Of a stretch of DNA of 64,000 bases, positions 16,312 to 24,767 are shown piece by piece. The stretch is taken from positions 62,001 to 126,000 of the forward strand of contig NZ_JAAAMI010000009.1 of the NCBI RefSeq assembly GCF_010500845.1, in the 5' to 3' direction. Each line of letters opens with the position of its first letter. The stretch's first letter is position 1. The translations under genes and the position numbers were made by a program. The stretch is from Flagellimonas sediminis. GTDB lineage: Bacteria; Bacteroidota; Bacteroidia; Flavobacteriales; Flavobacteriaceae. Below the pieces are notes generated by a model. The model did not search any database and had not been told where the DNA came from. It saw only the letters and a list, made by a program, of their open reading frames with translations.

Positions 16312-16992
16312 GTCCTTCAAGAATTTTTTGATATCCTTATTGGCGCCATATACCACAATCAGATCATCCTTGTTGAGCACACTGTTGGGATTGGCAACAC
16401 CTTTTACCTCGGTAACATTTTTCACCTTGCCCACAATAGTTCGTTCCGTAGTATTGGCAATGGTGGTCAACACCAAAAGATTGTATTGCTCGCGAATATT
16501 ACTGTCCTTAATGGTCTTCCCGTGAAGTTTTAAAGGAACACTTACTTCCACAATACTGTAATCATCGTTTAATTCAAAAGAGTCTACCACTCCTTTCAAG
16601 CATAATTTTTTTGCCCAGCGTTCCGCAGATTCTTCCTCTGGATGTACTATTTCGTCCACACCAATGGCATGGAGTACTTTTTCATGCAAGGTATCAATGG
16701 ATCTGCTGATCAACTTTTTCACTTGAAGGTTCTTGAACAATGCTGTGGCCATAACACTGGCCCCTTTATCTTCCCCAATGGCCACTACAACCATATCGGT
16801 ATCCTTCAAGGGCAGTCCGGCCACCGTAAACTCGTCCGTGGCGTCCATGCAAATGGTATGGGAAATATATTCTTTGTAATGATCTACGCGATCCATGTTA
16901 GTGTCTATACCGATTACTTCATTTCCTGCCTCGGTCAATTTTGCCGCCAAAGAGGCCCCAAAGCTTCCCAATCCCACAACAATATATTTCAT
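16309..16992 (-). CDS. KtrA/TrkA-type potassium uptake regulatory subunit
   Basis: The 227-residue cytosolic protein has an N-terminal RCK/TrkA-N Rossmann domain (MKYIVVGLGSFGASLAAKL, acidic binding residue in VIGIDTNMDRV, MVVVAIGEDKGASVMA) and a TrkA-C domain (about 140-222). One RCK unit, not the two of E. coli TrkA, makes it KtrA-like. It gates the transport subunit encoded 11 bp upstream by binding nucleotides such as ATP/ADP or NAD(H). Confidence 0.92.
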   Translation of the reverse strand: MKYIVVGLGSFGASLAAKLTEAGNEVIGIDTNMDRVDHYKEYISHTICMDATDEFTVAGLPLKDTDMVVVAIGEDKGASVMATALFKNLQVKKLISRSIDTLHEKVLHAIGVDEIVHPEEESAERWAKKLCLKGVVDSFELNDDYSIVEVSVPLKLHGKTIKDSNIREQYNLLVLTTIANTTERTIVGKVKNVTEVKGVANPNSVLNKDDLIVVYGANKDIKKFLKD

Positions 16993-17003
16993 AAGCCTGA
17001 CTT

Positions 17004-18791
17004 TTAATTGATGGTGAGTTCCTCCACCGGATACTTATAATTTTTCTCTTTTACTTTTTTGAACACGGCAATCAATAGGGTCAACATACTCACCCTTCCC
17101 AAAAACATGACCACAATGATCACAAATTTACTGGCAGCACTCAAATCAGCCGTTATGCCAAGACTCAATCCAACCGTGCTATAGGCCGAAAAACACTCAA
17201 AAGCAATGTCCAACAACTTTTTGTTCCCGTCAAAAACAGAAATCAAAATAATGCCCAATCCAATGACCAATAGGGATAGGGAAATGACCGCAAAAGCCCT
17301 TCTTACCGATATCTCGGATATCTCCCTCCTAAAAATCTCTATCTTGGCCTTACCCTTGGCAAGACTCAGGAAGTTGAGGGTTGCTATAGCAAAGGTGTTG
17401 GTCTTGATACCACCTCCTGTAGATGCCGGTGAGGCACCGATCCACATTAAAAGGAATATCATCATAACAGTGGAAAAATCCAGGGATCCCATATCCACAG
17501 AATTGAAACCGGCCGTCCTGGGCGTAGCTGCACCGAATAAGGCAGTTACCCACTTTCCGAATCCATTATGCTCCGCCAAGGTATTGTTGTACTCATTAAA
17601 ATAAAAAAACAGCGTACCTACAATGGTCAAAGTAGTTGTGGTTAGTAGGGTAATACGGCTGTTGAGTGTCAACACCCATGGTTTATAGGTCTGCCGTTTA
17701 CCACGGAAATAGAAGAACATCCTGAGCAAAAAGTATTTTAGGTATTTGATGATATTGACCACAATGGGAAAACCCAACCCCCCAAGTACAAAGGCGATAA
17801 TGATTATGATCTGAAAAGTATAGTTATATCGGATTCCTGATTCGAACAAGCTGTTGGGCAACGTGGAAAAACCAGCATTACAAAAGGCCGATACCGCATG
17901 AAACACGGAAAAAAAACTACGCTCAAAAAAAGAACCGAAGAAAAATTTATCCAAGCTTAAATATATCAGCAGTGCAGCCACCAATTCAATGGAGAAGGTG
18001 ATGACCAAAATTCGCTTTAATGTAGAGAATACCTCCCCGAGCTTGCTCGAACCCGTCATATCACTGAGTGTCAACTGGTTTTCATAGGAAGCCCCTCCTT
18101 TAAAAAAGTAACTGAAGAAACTCGCAACGGTCAAGATACCGATTCCTCCTGCCTGTATCAAAAAGAGGATAATGGATTGGCCAAAAGTGGTGAAATAAGT
18201 TCCTGTGTCCACCACTATCAAACCCGTAACACACACAGCACTGGTTGACGTGAACAAGGCATCCAAAAAAGAGAGCCCATTATAGGTGGCATTGGGAAGC
18301 ATCAAAAGTACCGCTCCCAACAAAATGATAACGAAAAAACTGGCAATAAACAATTGCGCCGGATTGAGCAAGGTCCGCTTGTAATTGATGTTCTGCTCGG
18401 AAAACTCCCTGATGAAGGTAAGGATGATGGCAAACTTCACCCAGTTATCGTTGTACAAAAAGGAAATATGCCTGTGCGCCTCTTCTCCTAAAAAATGGGC
18501 GTAAAGAATGACTATGGTGGCAAAAATACTGAAGACATCAAAGATGACTACAGAACGCTTCATCTGTTTGTCTTGCTGCCAATACCGTAAACCAGTTGCC
18601 ACGATACCAAGAGTGATTACAACAAAATAGTAGGTGTTGTACCAAACTTGAATTTCCTGGGATTTGTCGAAACCAAAATCGATTATGAACAAAAACAATC
18701 CAAGGATACTGGCATAAAATGCAATTTGAAAAAGATATTTGGAATACTTCAGATAATCGGGACGTTCATTTCCCCAATTGATAAGGGCCAT
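17004..18791 (-). CDS. TrkH/KtrB-type potassium transporter
   Basis: The start at 18791 gives 595 residues (an upstream ATG at 18821 would add ten). After an N-terminal extension of four or so hydrophobic segments (residues about 15-140), the core has the four pseudo-repeated pore regions, for example LFTSTSAVCVTGLIVVDTG, FHAVSAFCNAGFSTLPNS, GAATPRTAGFNSVDMG and FECFSAYSTVGLSLGITAD, each with the selectivity-filter glycine. It imports K+ coupled to Na+ or H+. The N-terminal membrane extension is longer than in KtrB and resembles other Bacteroidota members. Confidence 0.9.
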   Translation of the reverse strand: MALINWGNERPDYLKYSKYLFQIAFYASILGLFLFIIDFGFDKSQEIQVWYNTYYFVVITLGIVATGLRYWQQDKQMKRSVVIFDVFSIFATIVILYAHFLGEEAHRHISFLYNDNWVKFAIILTFIREFSEQNINYKRTLLNPAQLFIASFFVIILLGAVLLMLPNATYNGLSFLDALFTSTSAVCVTGLIVVDTGTYFTTFGQSIILFLIQAGGIGILTVASFFSYFFKGGASYENQLTLSDMTGSSKLGEVFSTLKRILVITFSIELVAALLIYLSLDKFFFGSFFERSFFSVFHAVSAFCNAGFSTLPNSLFESGIRYNYTFQIIIIIAFVLGGLGFPIVVNIIKYLKYFLLRMFFYFRGKRQTYKPWVLTLNSRITLLTTTTLTIVGTLFFYFNEYNNTLAEHNGFGKWVTALFGAATPRTAGFNSVDMGSLDFSTVMMIFLLMWIGASPASTGGGIKTNTFAIATLNFLSLAKGKAKIEIFRREISEISVRRAFAVISLSLLVIGLGIILISVFDGNKKLLDIAFECFSAYSTVGLSLGITADLSAASKFVIIVVMFLGRVSMLTLLIAVFKKVKEKNYKYPVEELTIN

Positions 18792-18871
18792 AGAATACCA
18801 AGATTCGTTTTGTAGGAACAAAGGTAGGTATTGTACCTTAAAGAATTGGGAGATTGATCTGAATTGTTAAA

Positions 18872-18888
18872 AATCAACCTTGTTGATT
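18872..18888 (-). terminator. Short hairpin after the AraC/TPR gene
   Basis: AATCAAC (18872-18878) and GTTGATT (18882-18888) form a perfect 7-bp stem with a 3-nt loop, 40 bp after the stop of the AraC/TPR gene. On the minus strand a short TTT follows the stem, so this is a moderate terminator candidate. Confidence 0.45.
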
Positions 18889-18927
18889 ATCAACGGCTAA
18901 TCTAAATGCCACCGATCAAAATCCAAC

Positions 18928-20808
18928 TTATTGATGGTCTTCCCCTTCTGATTCCCATTGGCTGGACTCGTCCTCTTCGTTCAACTTTTCAATGAAATAG
19001 GAAGGCAAGATTCCCAAACGTTTTTTAAATGCGGAATAAAACGTATTAAGGTTATTGAACCCGCTTGTTGTTGCTATGTAGGTCAGTTTGCTGTTCCTAT
19101 ATTCCTTATCTTCCAACAACCTATTCAACAAATGATTGATCCTGAGCTCATTGATATAGTTGTTAAAATTGGATTTTTTTTCATGGTTGATTACCTGTGA
19201 AAGATACTTTTGATTGGTCTGTAACAAATCCGCCAAACTGCGCAGGCTGCATTTTGGGTTTAGAAAAAATGCTTCGTCCTCCAACCGGTTGAGTTTGGTC
19301 AAGATAATTTCCTTGATGTCCTCATCCATATAATTAGATCCTGAACTTGTCTTGACCACCTGTCCACTAGGGTTTCTAACTTTATCCAGCGCGACCAATT
19401 TTTTTTGATTCAGCTTTTCTACCGCCAATTCCTTGGTTCTCGCAAATAGCAACTTATTTTTCTTGCTCACCCTGAAATATGAGATTGTGGCAATACTGCC
19501 CAATGCCAAGGTGAGCGCAAAAATGATGGTCATAAAGCGATAGCGTTCATCTTGTACCTCCGCCTTTATCTCAAGAATTTCCTTTTGTTTCGAGATTTCC
19601 GAAATACTCCTCTTGGCTTCCAATATCTTTACACGCTGTTCCGATTCTATGGAGAAAAGGGAATCACTGACCTTGAGATAGAGATCTGAAAAAAATGCAG
19701 CCTCTTTTTTGTTTCCCATTGCCTTGTTTATGGAAGCCAACGATTTACTTACTTCCTTGATCACATCAAAGGCATTGATTCCTTCGGCGGAGGCATAGGC
19801 CAGTTCATAATCTTTCTTGGCAGTGATGCTATCCCCTTTTTTTAAATGTAGGTCTGCCGTGAGCAAATGAACACGTGGTTTTCTAAACCTATAATTGTTG
19901 GATTCAATAATGTGCTGCGACCTATTAAGAAAGTCCTGTGCCTTTTCAAACTCGGACTCTTCTATATAAATGGTAGCAATGTTCATGTACACCACACTTT
20001 GGATGTAACTTCCCGGGCTTCCAAAAGTATTTTCAAGCTCCAGATAAAAATCATAGATTTTAAGAGCTTCCTTGCTCCCTTTAATTTTATGTGTCATCCG
20101 GGCTATTTCGTCAATCTTTGGAAAAATAAACCGGACTTCTTTTAACTCCAATATAAAATCAAGTCCTTTTAAACAATTTTCCAATGCCTTATCGTATTCG
20201 CCAAGTCTGAGATAAAAATGGGATATGGCAGAATACGCCCTCATCATACTATAATGGTTCTTTGAGGCCTCTCCTTTTTCAAGTAAATTCAAAGCAGTCT
20301 CATAGGCAAGGTCATACTCTCCCCTCTCTGTAAAAATATAGGATTTAAGGGTTTCGCCATCCGCTTCTATGGCACTGTAATATTGGCATTTGTCATGAGT
20401 CTCCACCTCATCGATGAGATCCATGGCCCTGTCAAATTCGCCCTGAATGAAAAATATAAAGGCCTGGTTCAAATTGGTTCTCAAATAAGCCCCATCATAG
20501 CCAATGCTCGAGGCAATTTGGTGTGCTTCATCATTGTGCTTTTTTGCTTGTACGGTAGATTTGAAAATATAACGCGTGAACAATTCCAAACAAAGGTCTA
20601 CTCTTTCCTTTCCTTCGGCCTGGGATTTTTGTTGCAGGAGTATTTCTAAACTTGGTAACCGTTGCTCATCTACCAATTTTTCAATTTCTTTAAAATAAGT
20701 ATCGAGCTGTAACGGTGGCGGTGATGTTATTTTTGATGGTCCTTGTTGATTATATGCTGGTGCCATTGCACAGAAAAGCAGTATAACCAATATATTATTT
20801 AGTGACAT
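18928..20808 (-). CDS. AraC-family regulator with periplasmic TPR sensor
   Basis: The 626-residue protein has a signal/anchor at 1-20, a helical TPR array (about 50-400; LNQAFIFFIQGEFDRAMDLID and YSAISHFYLRLGEYDKALENC units), a membrane segment near 425-447 (FMTIIFALTLALGSIATISYF) and a C-terminal AraC DNA-binding domain (about 505-612; CSLRSLADLLQTNQKYLSQVIN, IATTSGFNNLNTFYSAFKK). The layout suggests signal detection by the TPR part, but the ligand is unknown. It lies next to the SusC-SusD-UnbV operon and is the best candidate for its regulator; a copy of the shared 17-bp palindrome lies 394 bp upstream. Confidence 0.88.
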   Translation of the reverse strand: MSLNNILVILLFCAMAPAYNQQGPSKITSPPPLQLDTYFKEIEKLVDEQRLPSLEILLQQKSQAEGKERVDLCLELFTRYIFKSTVQAKKHNDEAHQIASSIGYDGAYLRTNLNQAFIFFIQGEFDRAMDLIDEVETHDKCQYYSAIEADGETLKSYIFTERGEYDLAYETALNLLEKGEASKNHYSMMRAYSAISHFYLRLGEYDKALENCLKGLDFILELKEVRFIFPKIDEIARMTHKIKGSKEALKIYDFYLELENTFGSPGSYIQSVVYMNIATIYIEESEFEKAQDFLNRSQHIIESNNYRFRKPRVHLLTADLHLKKGDSITAKKDYELAYASAEGINAFDVIKEVSKSLASINKAMGNKKEAAFFSDLYLKVSDSLFSIESEQRVKILEAKRSISEISKQKEILEIKAEVQDERYRFMTIIFALTLALGSIATISYFRVSKKNKLLFARTKELAVEKLNQKKLVALDKVRNPSGQVVKTSSGSNYMDEDIKEIILTKLNRLEDEAFFLNPKCSLRSLADLLQTNQKYLSQVINHEKKSNFNNYINELRINHLLNRLLEDKEYRNSKLTYIATTSGFNNLNTFYSAFKKRLGILPSYFIEKLNEEDESSQWESEGEDHQ

Positions 20809-21005
20809 GAGGAGTGTTAGTTAGTTAGTTTATTGTGCTGTAAAGGTTCCGGTCAGGTTTTTTAGCCTATCCCGAACAGGAGAGCATTAACCGGATAATA
20901 TTGCTCCACTAAATGATCTAAAACTTGCTTCCATATTTTTTACAATTTCACTGTAATTCCTTTTAGATGTTATTTTAACTTTAAATTAACAAAAAAAATG
21001 GATAA

Positions 21006-21041
21006 GAAAAAAAGCAATGTTGAACAATTACAACATTGCTT
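21006..21041 (-). terminator. Rho-independent terminator of the SusC-SusD-UnbV operon
   Basis: AAGCAATGTTG (21012-21022) and CAACATTGCTT (21031-21041) form a perfect 11-bp stem with an 8-nt loop. On the minus strand the stem is followed by at least six T. It is about 230 bp after the last stop codon of the operon. Confidence 0.75.
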
Positions 21042-21201
21042 CTAACTAAACTTGAATTAAACCTCAACTAACTCAAAATTATTCAGGAACCTAATCCATC
21101 TATAAATCTTGAAGACCAGTTAACAGCATAATTAAAACTAACTCAAATAAATTTAGTTCATACAACGGGTTAAAACACAATTAATTAAAGTAAAACACCT
21201 C

Positions 21202-21218
21202 CAAATTCATGAATTTTA
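21202..21218 (-). promoter_or_regulatory. Shared 17-bp palindromic motif, copy 1
   Basis: On the minus strand this reads TAAAATTCATGAATTTG, with the perfect core AAATTCATGAATTT. The same motif occurs at 29890-29906 (before susC) and 32515-32531 (before the GMC gene). This copy is 54 bp after the UnbV/VCBS stop and 394 bp before the AraC/TPR start. Confidence 0.5.
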
Positions 21219-21272
21219 ACCCACTGCATATTATTGTTAAAAACGGGCTTTTTTTTTGACCTTTTTACTTCA

Positions 21273-24200
21273 TTAAAGCATGCTTTTTTTATGGCTTGTC
21301 TTGCCCGATAATTCTCTAAAAACCAATAGTTTTCCCTTATTCTGCGTCACAAAGATCATACTTGCCCCAGATACACTTTTAACCATGGCCATTGCTTTGG
21401 CATCCCCTGGCACCATAAAACCACTTGAGGAAGTTTTTTGCGGTACAAATTTTCCCTTACCATCTCCTTTTAAATACACGCCATTGAAAGCATCGTACCT
21501 GCCAATGAATATTTCATTGCCAAAGTCATTCCCCACTCCGAGGATATCCATGTTCCCATCGCCATCCACATCGGTAAGGAGCACATCGTTCAATGGGGCC
21601 AGTTGTGCTTCAATGGGCAAGGAGTGAAAAGCAAACTTGCCATTGCCCAAGTTTTCCAAATAAACACTTTCATCAAAATTTCCCTCCAATTTTAGTGCAT
21701 CCTTCATTTCCTCCTCACTGAACAAGGTGTTCAAGGAAGCTTCGGCATAATCCCTAAAGTAATCGAACTTTTTCCTGAACAAGGGACTTTGTAAATTCAA
21801 ATCGCCCCAAAAATTTACGGGATAGGGTTGATACATTCCTTTGGTATCTTTCAAATAGGCAAAAAAGACAGGGTCCTGGGTTCCGTTTGCATCAAAATCC
21901 TTCGTTAACAAACGTACGGGTCTGTCTTCCGAGGGTTGAAAAAAATTGTTCCTTCCTAGGTTACCTGCAACAAAATCAATATCCCCATCACCGTCCATAT
22001 CCTTGGCCTTTATGGATTCCCACCAACCTATTTTTCTTTCCAGTCCGGTTTCTTCAACTTTTTGAAAAGAGGTCGTTTCATTTTTAAAAAATGTAATGGG
22101 CATAAATTCTCCTACGATTACCAAGTCTGGTTTGCCATCTGCATCATAATCGGTCCAAATGGCATCGGTAACCATCCCCACATTTACCAGTTTGGGCGCC
22201 AATTCTTGGGTAACATCCTTTAGAATTCCATTGTCATTTTTAAGTAGAAAGCTTCTTTCGGCCATGGGATATTTACCGGCAGGGGTTCTTCCTCCCACGA
22301 AAAGATCTATAAACCCATCGCCGTCAAAGTCTGCCGCCCTAACAACCGAACCGCTTGCACTGATCTGCGGTATCCTATTTTTGTCGACAGTAAAATTTCC
22401 TTTGCCATCGTTTATCAAGATACGATCGTTGTAAAATTCACTTCCCTCAGCAAATTCATTGCTCCCTGAAACCAGGTAAAGATCCAAATCACCATCATTG
22501 TCAATATCGAACAACTCCATGCCCAATTCTTCAAAGCCCATCTCCTGTTTGTCAACAAACATTTGGCTTTCATTAAAATTGCCATTTGCATCTTGAAGCA
22601 TGATTGTAGGTGAATAGCCCGCTGAACTTCCGACAATAACATCTTCGAAAGTATCCCCATTAATGTCTCCTACCACAAGGCATGGTCCGTTCTGTGTTAA
22701 TTTATGCGGAAGAATCCTTTGCTGGGAATTAAAATCCACAAAGTCTTGTTCCGTATGTTTATAGTCGATTCCAACTTGCGCTGAAACTTCAGATAATGTA
22801 GGATTTACCAATGGATTGGATTTCAACTCGAACATATCCGGGTTTTCCTGGTTTTTGCCGTTCTTATAATCCAACTGTACCAATTGATTCGTCGGAACGT
22901 TGTTCAAAACGCTATATTTTCCATCCGGCCATTCCACTTCAATCTGGGTTATCGTTTTATTGGCTCCCAAGCCAAAATGGGCAATGGGTTCTATGGAAGA
23001 CATATACCCCCTACTGAGATAATGCTGGTAGTATTGCTTTTGATCATCTCCGTAGTGGATCAATACTTTTGTGCCGATGGCCAGCGGATTTTCTTTGCTG
23101 CCTTTTAGTTGTAACCTGAGGGAATTATTCTTTCCAAAAGCTTCCTTCTCGGATTGGTTTTCAAAAACAAATGCCTCCTCATTTATGTTGTTTACCACAT
23201 AATCCAAATCGCCATCATTGTCCAGATCCGCAAAAGCCGCACCATTTGAGAAGGACGGAATATTCAAGCCCCATGTGGTGCTTACTTCTTCAAAGGTCCA
23301 ATCCCCTTTGTTCCTGTAGGCATAATTTGGAATTTTCACCACGGGAATGGAATCGAGGATTTGGGCGGGACTAAGAAATGATGCCGCCCCTAGTCTAAAA
23401 TCACCAAAATCACGATCCGTAACATCCCTTGGAAATCCATTTGTAATCAAAAGATCCCGAAATCCGTCATTATCCACATCCATAAAAAGAGGTGCCCAAC
23501 TCCAATCCGTTTTCGATATTCCGGCCATAAGACCGATTTCGCTAAAATTACCTCCAGTACCAGAACCTTTGTGCAACATGTTACGCATGTACTGGTATTG
23601 GTAGTCGTATCTTTCGTTCAGGATATATTCCAAATAATTGGTGCTCCCAATGGTTGTTTTCATACGTTGGTTGGTTTCCCCCAACATGTCCAAGGTGATA
23701 ATGTCCAAGAAACCATCGTTATCATAATCCGCGATGTCGGAACCCATGGAAAACTTGCTTTGATGTTTTATAAAATCCTCTATTTTATTGGTAAAAGTTC
23801 CATCACCATTGTTTATGTAGAGGAGATCATTGGTCAAATAGTCGTTACTAACATGAATGTCGGGCCATCCATCGTAGTTCAAATCTGAAATTGCAAGCCC
23901 CAAACCAAAACCTTCGTAAACGATTCCGGCCTGCAAGGTGACATCGGTAAAAGTACCATCACCATTATTGTGATAGAGCTTGTCATTACTTATCGCCGTA
24001 CCATCATTGATTTTAGGACGATAGTTGGTCGGTAGGGTATGAACCTGTTGGTTGTTCAGCACATAAAGATCCAGAAGACCATCTTTATCATAATCAAAAA
24101 ACGTGGCATTCATACTATTGCTTGAGTCATCAATGCCATAATTGGCTGCCATTTCACGAAAGATGGGAACTCCGCTTTTGTTAAGTCCCTGATTCACAAA

Positions 24201-24629
24201 AAGCAGATTTTTTCTATGTTGTCCTTCCTCTTTCATGGCCGTGCATATGTAAACATCAAGCCATCCATCCAAATTAATGTCAACAACGGCTACTCCTGTA
24301 CACCATCTATCTTCGGCGCCAATGCCCGATTGCTTGCCAACTTCCTTGAACTTAAAATCCCCTTGGTTCAAATACAATTGATTGGCCACCTGGTTACCTG
24401 TAAACAAAAGATCACTTTTACCGTCATTGTTGAAGTCCCCTACGGCTACACCTCCACCATTAAAAATATATTCACTGGTAAGTATGTTAAAGCTATCCGT
24501 TTCCTCAATCCTGTTATTGAAGTAAATACCTGTATCATCCGCATGTTTTTGCTTGTACAAAACCAACGGGTCTTTATGGCAAGAGCTTAAAAAAATAATT
24601 AACAACAATAGGGGGATACTCCTTCTCAT
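21273..24629 (-). CDS. Surface lipoprotein with FG-GAP/VCBS repeats and ASPIC/UnbV domain
   Basis: The ATG at 24629 gives 1118 residues with a lipoprotein signal (PLLLLIIFLSSC). Many calcium-binding blades of the form AVGDFNNDGKSDLLF, DINLDGWLDVYIC and ADFDGDGFIDLFVG build two propeller regions (about 50-480 and 650-1090). Between them lies an ASPIC/UnbV-type domain with FGLGANKTITQIEVEWPDGK. In Bacteroidota such proteins occur at the third position after SusC/SusD, where SusE/F-like glycan binders are common, so a surface glycan-binding role is inferred. It is separated from susD by a hairpin. Confidence 0.88.
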   Translation of the reverse strand: MRRSIPLLLLIIFLSSCHKDPLVLYKQKHADDTGIYFNNRIEETDSFNILTSEYIFNGGGVAVGDFNNDGKSDLLFTGNQVANQLYLNQGDFKFKEVGKQSGIGAEDRWCTGVAVVDINLDGWLDVYICTAMKEEGQHRKNLLFVNQGLNKSGVPIFREMAANYGIDDSSNSMNATFFDYDKDGLLDLYVLNNQQVHTLPTNYRPKINDGTAISNDKLYHNNGDGTFTDVTLQAGIVYEGFGLGLAISDLNYDGWPDIHVSNDYLTNDLLYINNGDGTFTNKIEDFIKHQSKFSMGSDIADYDNDGFLDIITLDMLGETNQRMKTTIGSTNYLEYILNERYDYQYQYMRNMLHKGSGTGGNFSEIGLMAGISKTDWSWAPLFMDVDNDGFRDLLITNGFPRDVTDRDFGDFRLGAASFLSPAQILDSIPVVKIPNYAYRNKGDWTFEEVSTTWGLNIPSFSNGAAFADLDNDGDLDYVVNNINEEAFVFENQSEKEAFGKNNSLRLQLKGSKENPLAIGTKVLIHYGDDQKQYYQHYLSRGYMSSIEPIAHFGLGANKTITQIEVEWPDGKYSVLNNVPTNQLVQLDYKNGKNQENPDMFELKSNPLVNPTLSEVSAQVGIDYKHTEQDFVDFNSQQRILPHKLTQNGPCLVVGDINGDTFEDVIVGSSAGYSPTIMLQDANGNFNESQMFVDKQEMGFEELGMELFDIDNDGDLDLYLVSGSNEFAEGSEFYNDRILINDGKGNFTVDKNRIPQISASGSVVRAADFDGDGFIDLFVGGRTPAGKYPMAERSFLLKNDNGILKDVTQELAPKLVNVGMVTDAIWTDYDADGKPDLVIVGEFMPITFFKNETTSFQKVEETGLERKIGWWESIKAKDMDGDGDIDFVAGNLGRNNFFQPSEDRPVRLLTKDFDANGTQDPVFFAYLKDTKGMYQPYPVNFWGDLNLQSPLFRKKFDYFRDYAEASLNTLFSEEEMKDALKLEGNFDESVYLENLGNGKFAFHSLPIEAQLAPLNDVLLTDVDGDGNMDILGVGNDFGNEIFIGRYDAFNGVYLKGDGKGKFVPQKTSSSGFMVPGDAKAMAMVKSVSGASMIFVTQNKGKLLVFRELSGKTSHKKSML

Positions 24630-24694
24630 GTTCAATTGTTTAAGTAGTTGGAAAGGCATTTAACTATGTTAAAATCACTAATTTCCTATAATTT

Positions 24695-24729
24695 CAAAAG
24701 GCCGTGATAATAAATATCAAGGCCTTTTG
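24695..24729 (-). terminator. Hairpin between susD and UnbV/VCBS gene (attenuator or partial terminator)
   Basis: CAAAAGGCC (24695-24703) pairs perfectly with GGCCTTTTG (24721-24729) around a 17-nt loop, 39 bp after the SusD stop. On the minus strand the stem ends in TTTTG and is followed by an A/T-rich stretch. It may lower expression of the third gene relative to SusC/SusD. Confidence 0.5.
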
Positions 24730-24767
24730 ATTGCTAGGCTACTAATTCTAAAAATAAAAAAACTTTT

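Larger units (their letters stand above)
20809..21272. other. 464-bp gap between the UnbV/VCBS gene and the AraC/TPR gene
   Basis: No coding sequence is apparent. The gap holds a strong minus-strand terminator (21006-21041), one copy of the 17-bp palindrome shared with the susC and GMC upstream regions (21202-21218), two copies of an ACTAACTCAAA element near 21066 and 21140, and TTAG repeats just before the AraC/TPR start. The rest is A/T-rich leader. Confidence 0.6.
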
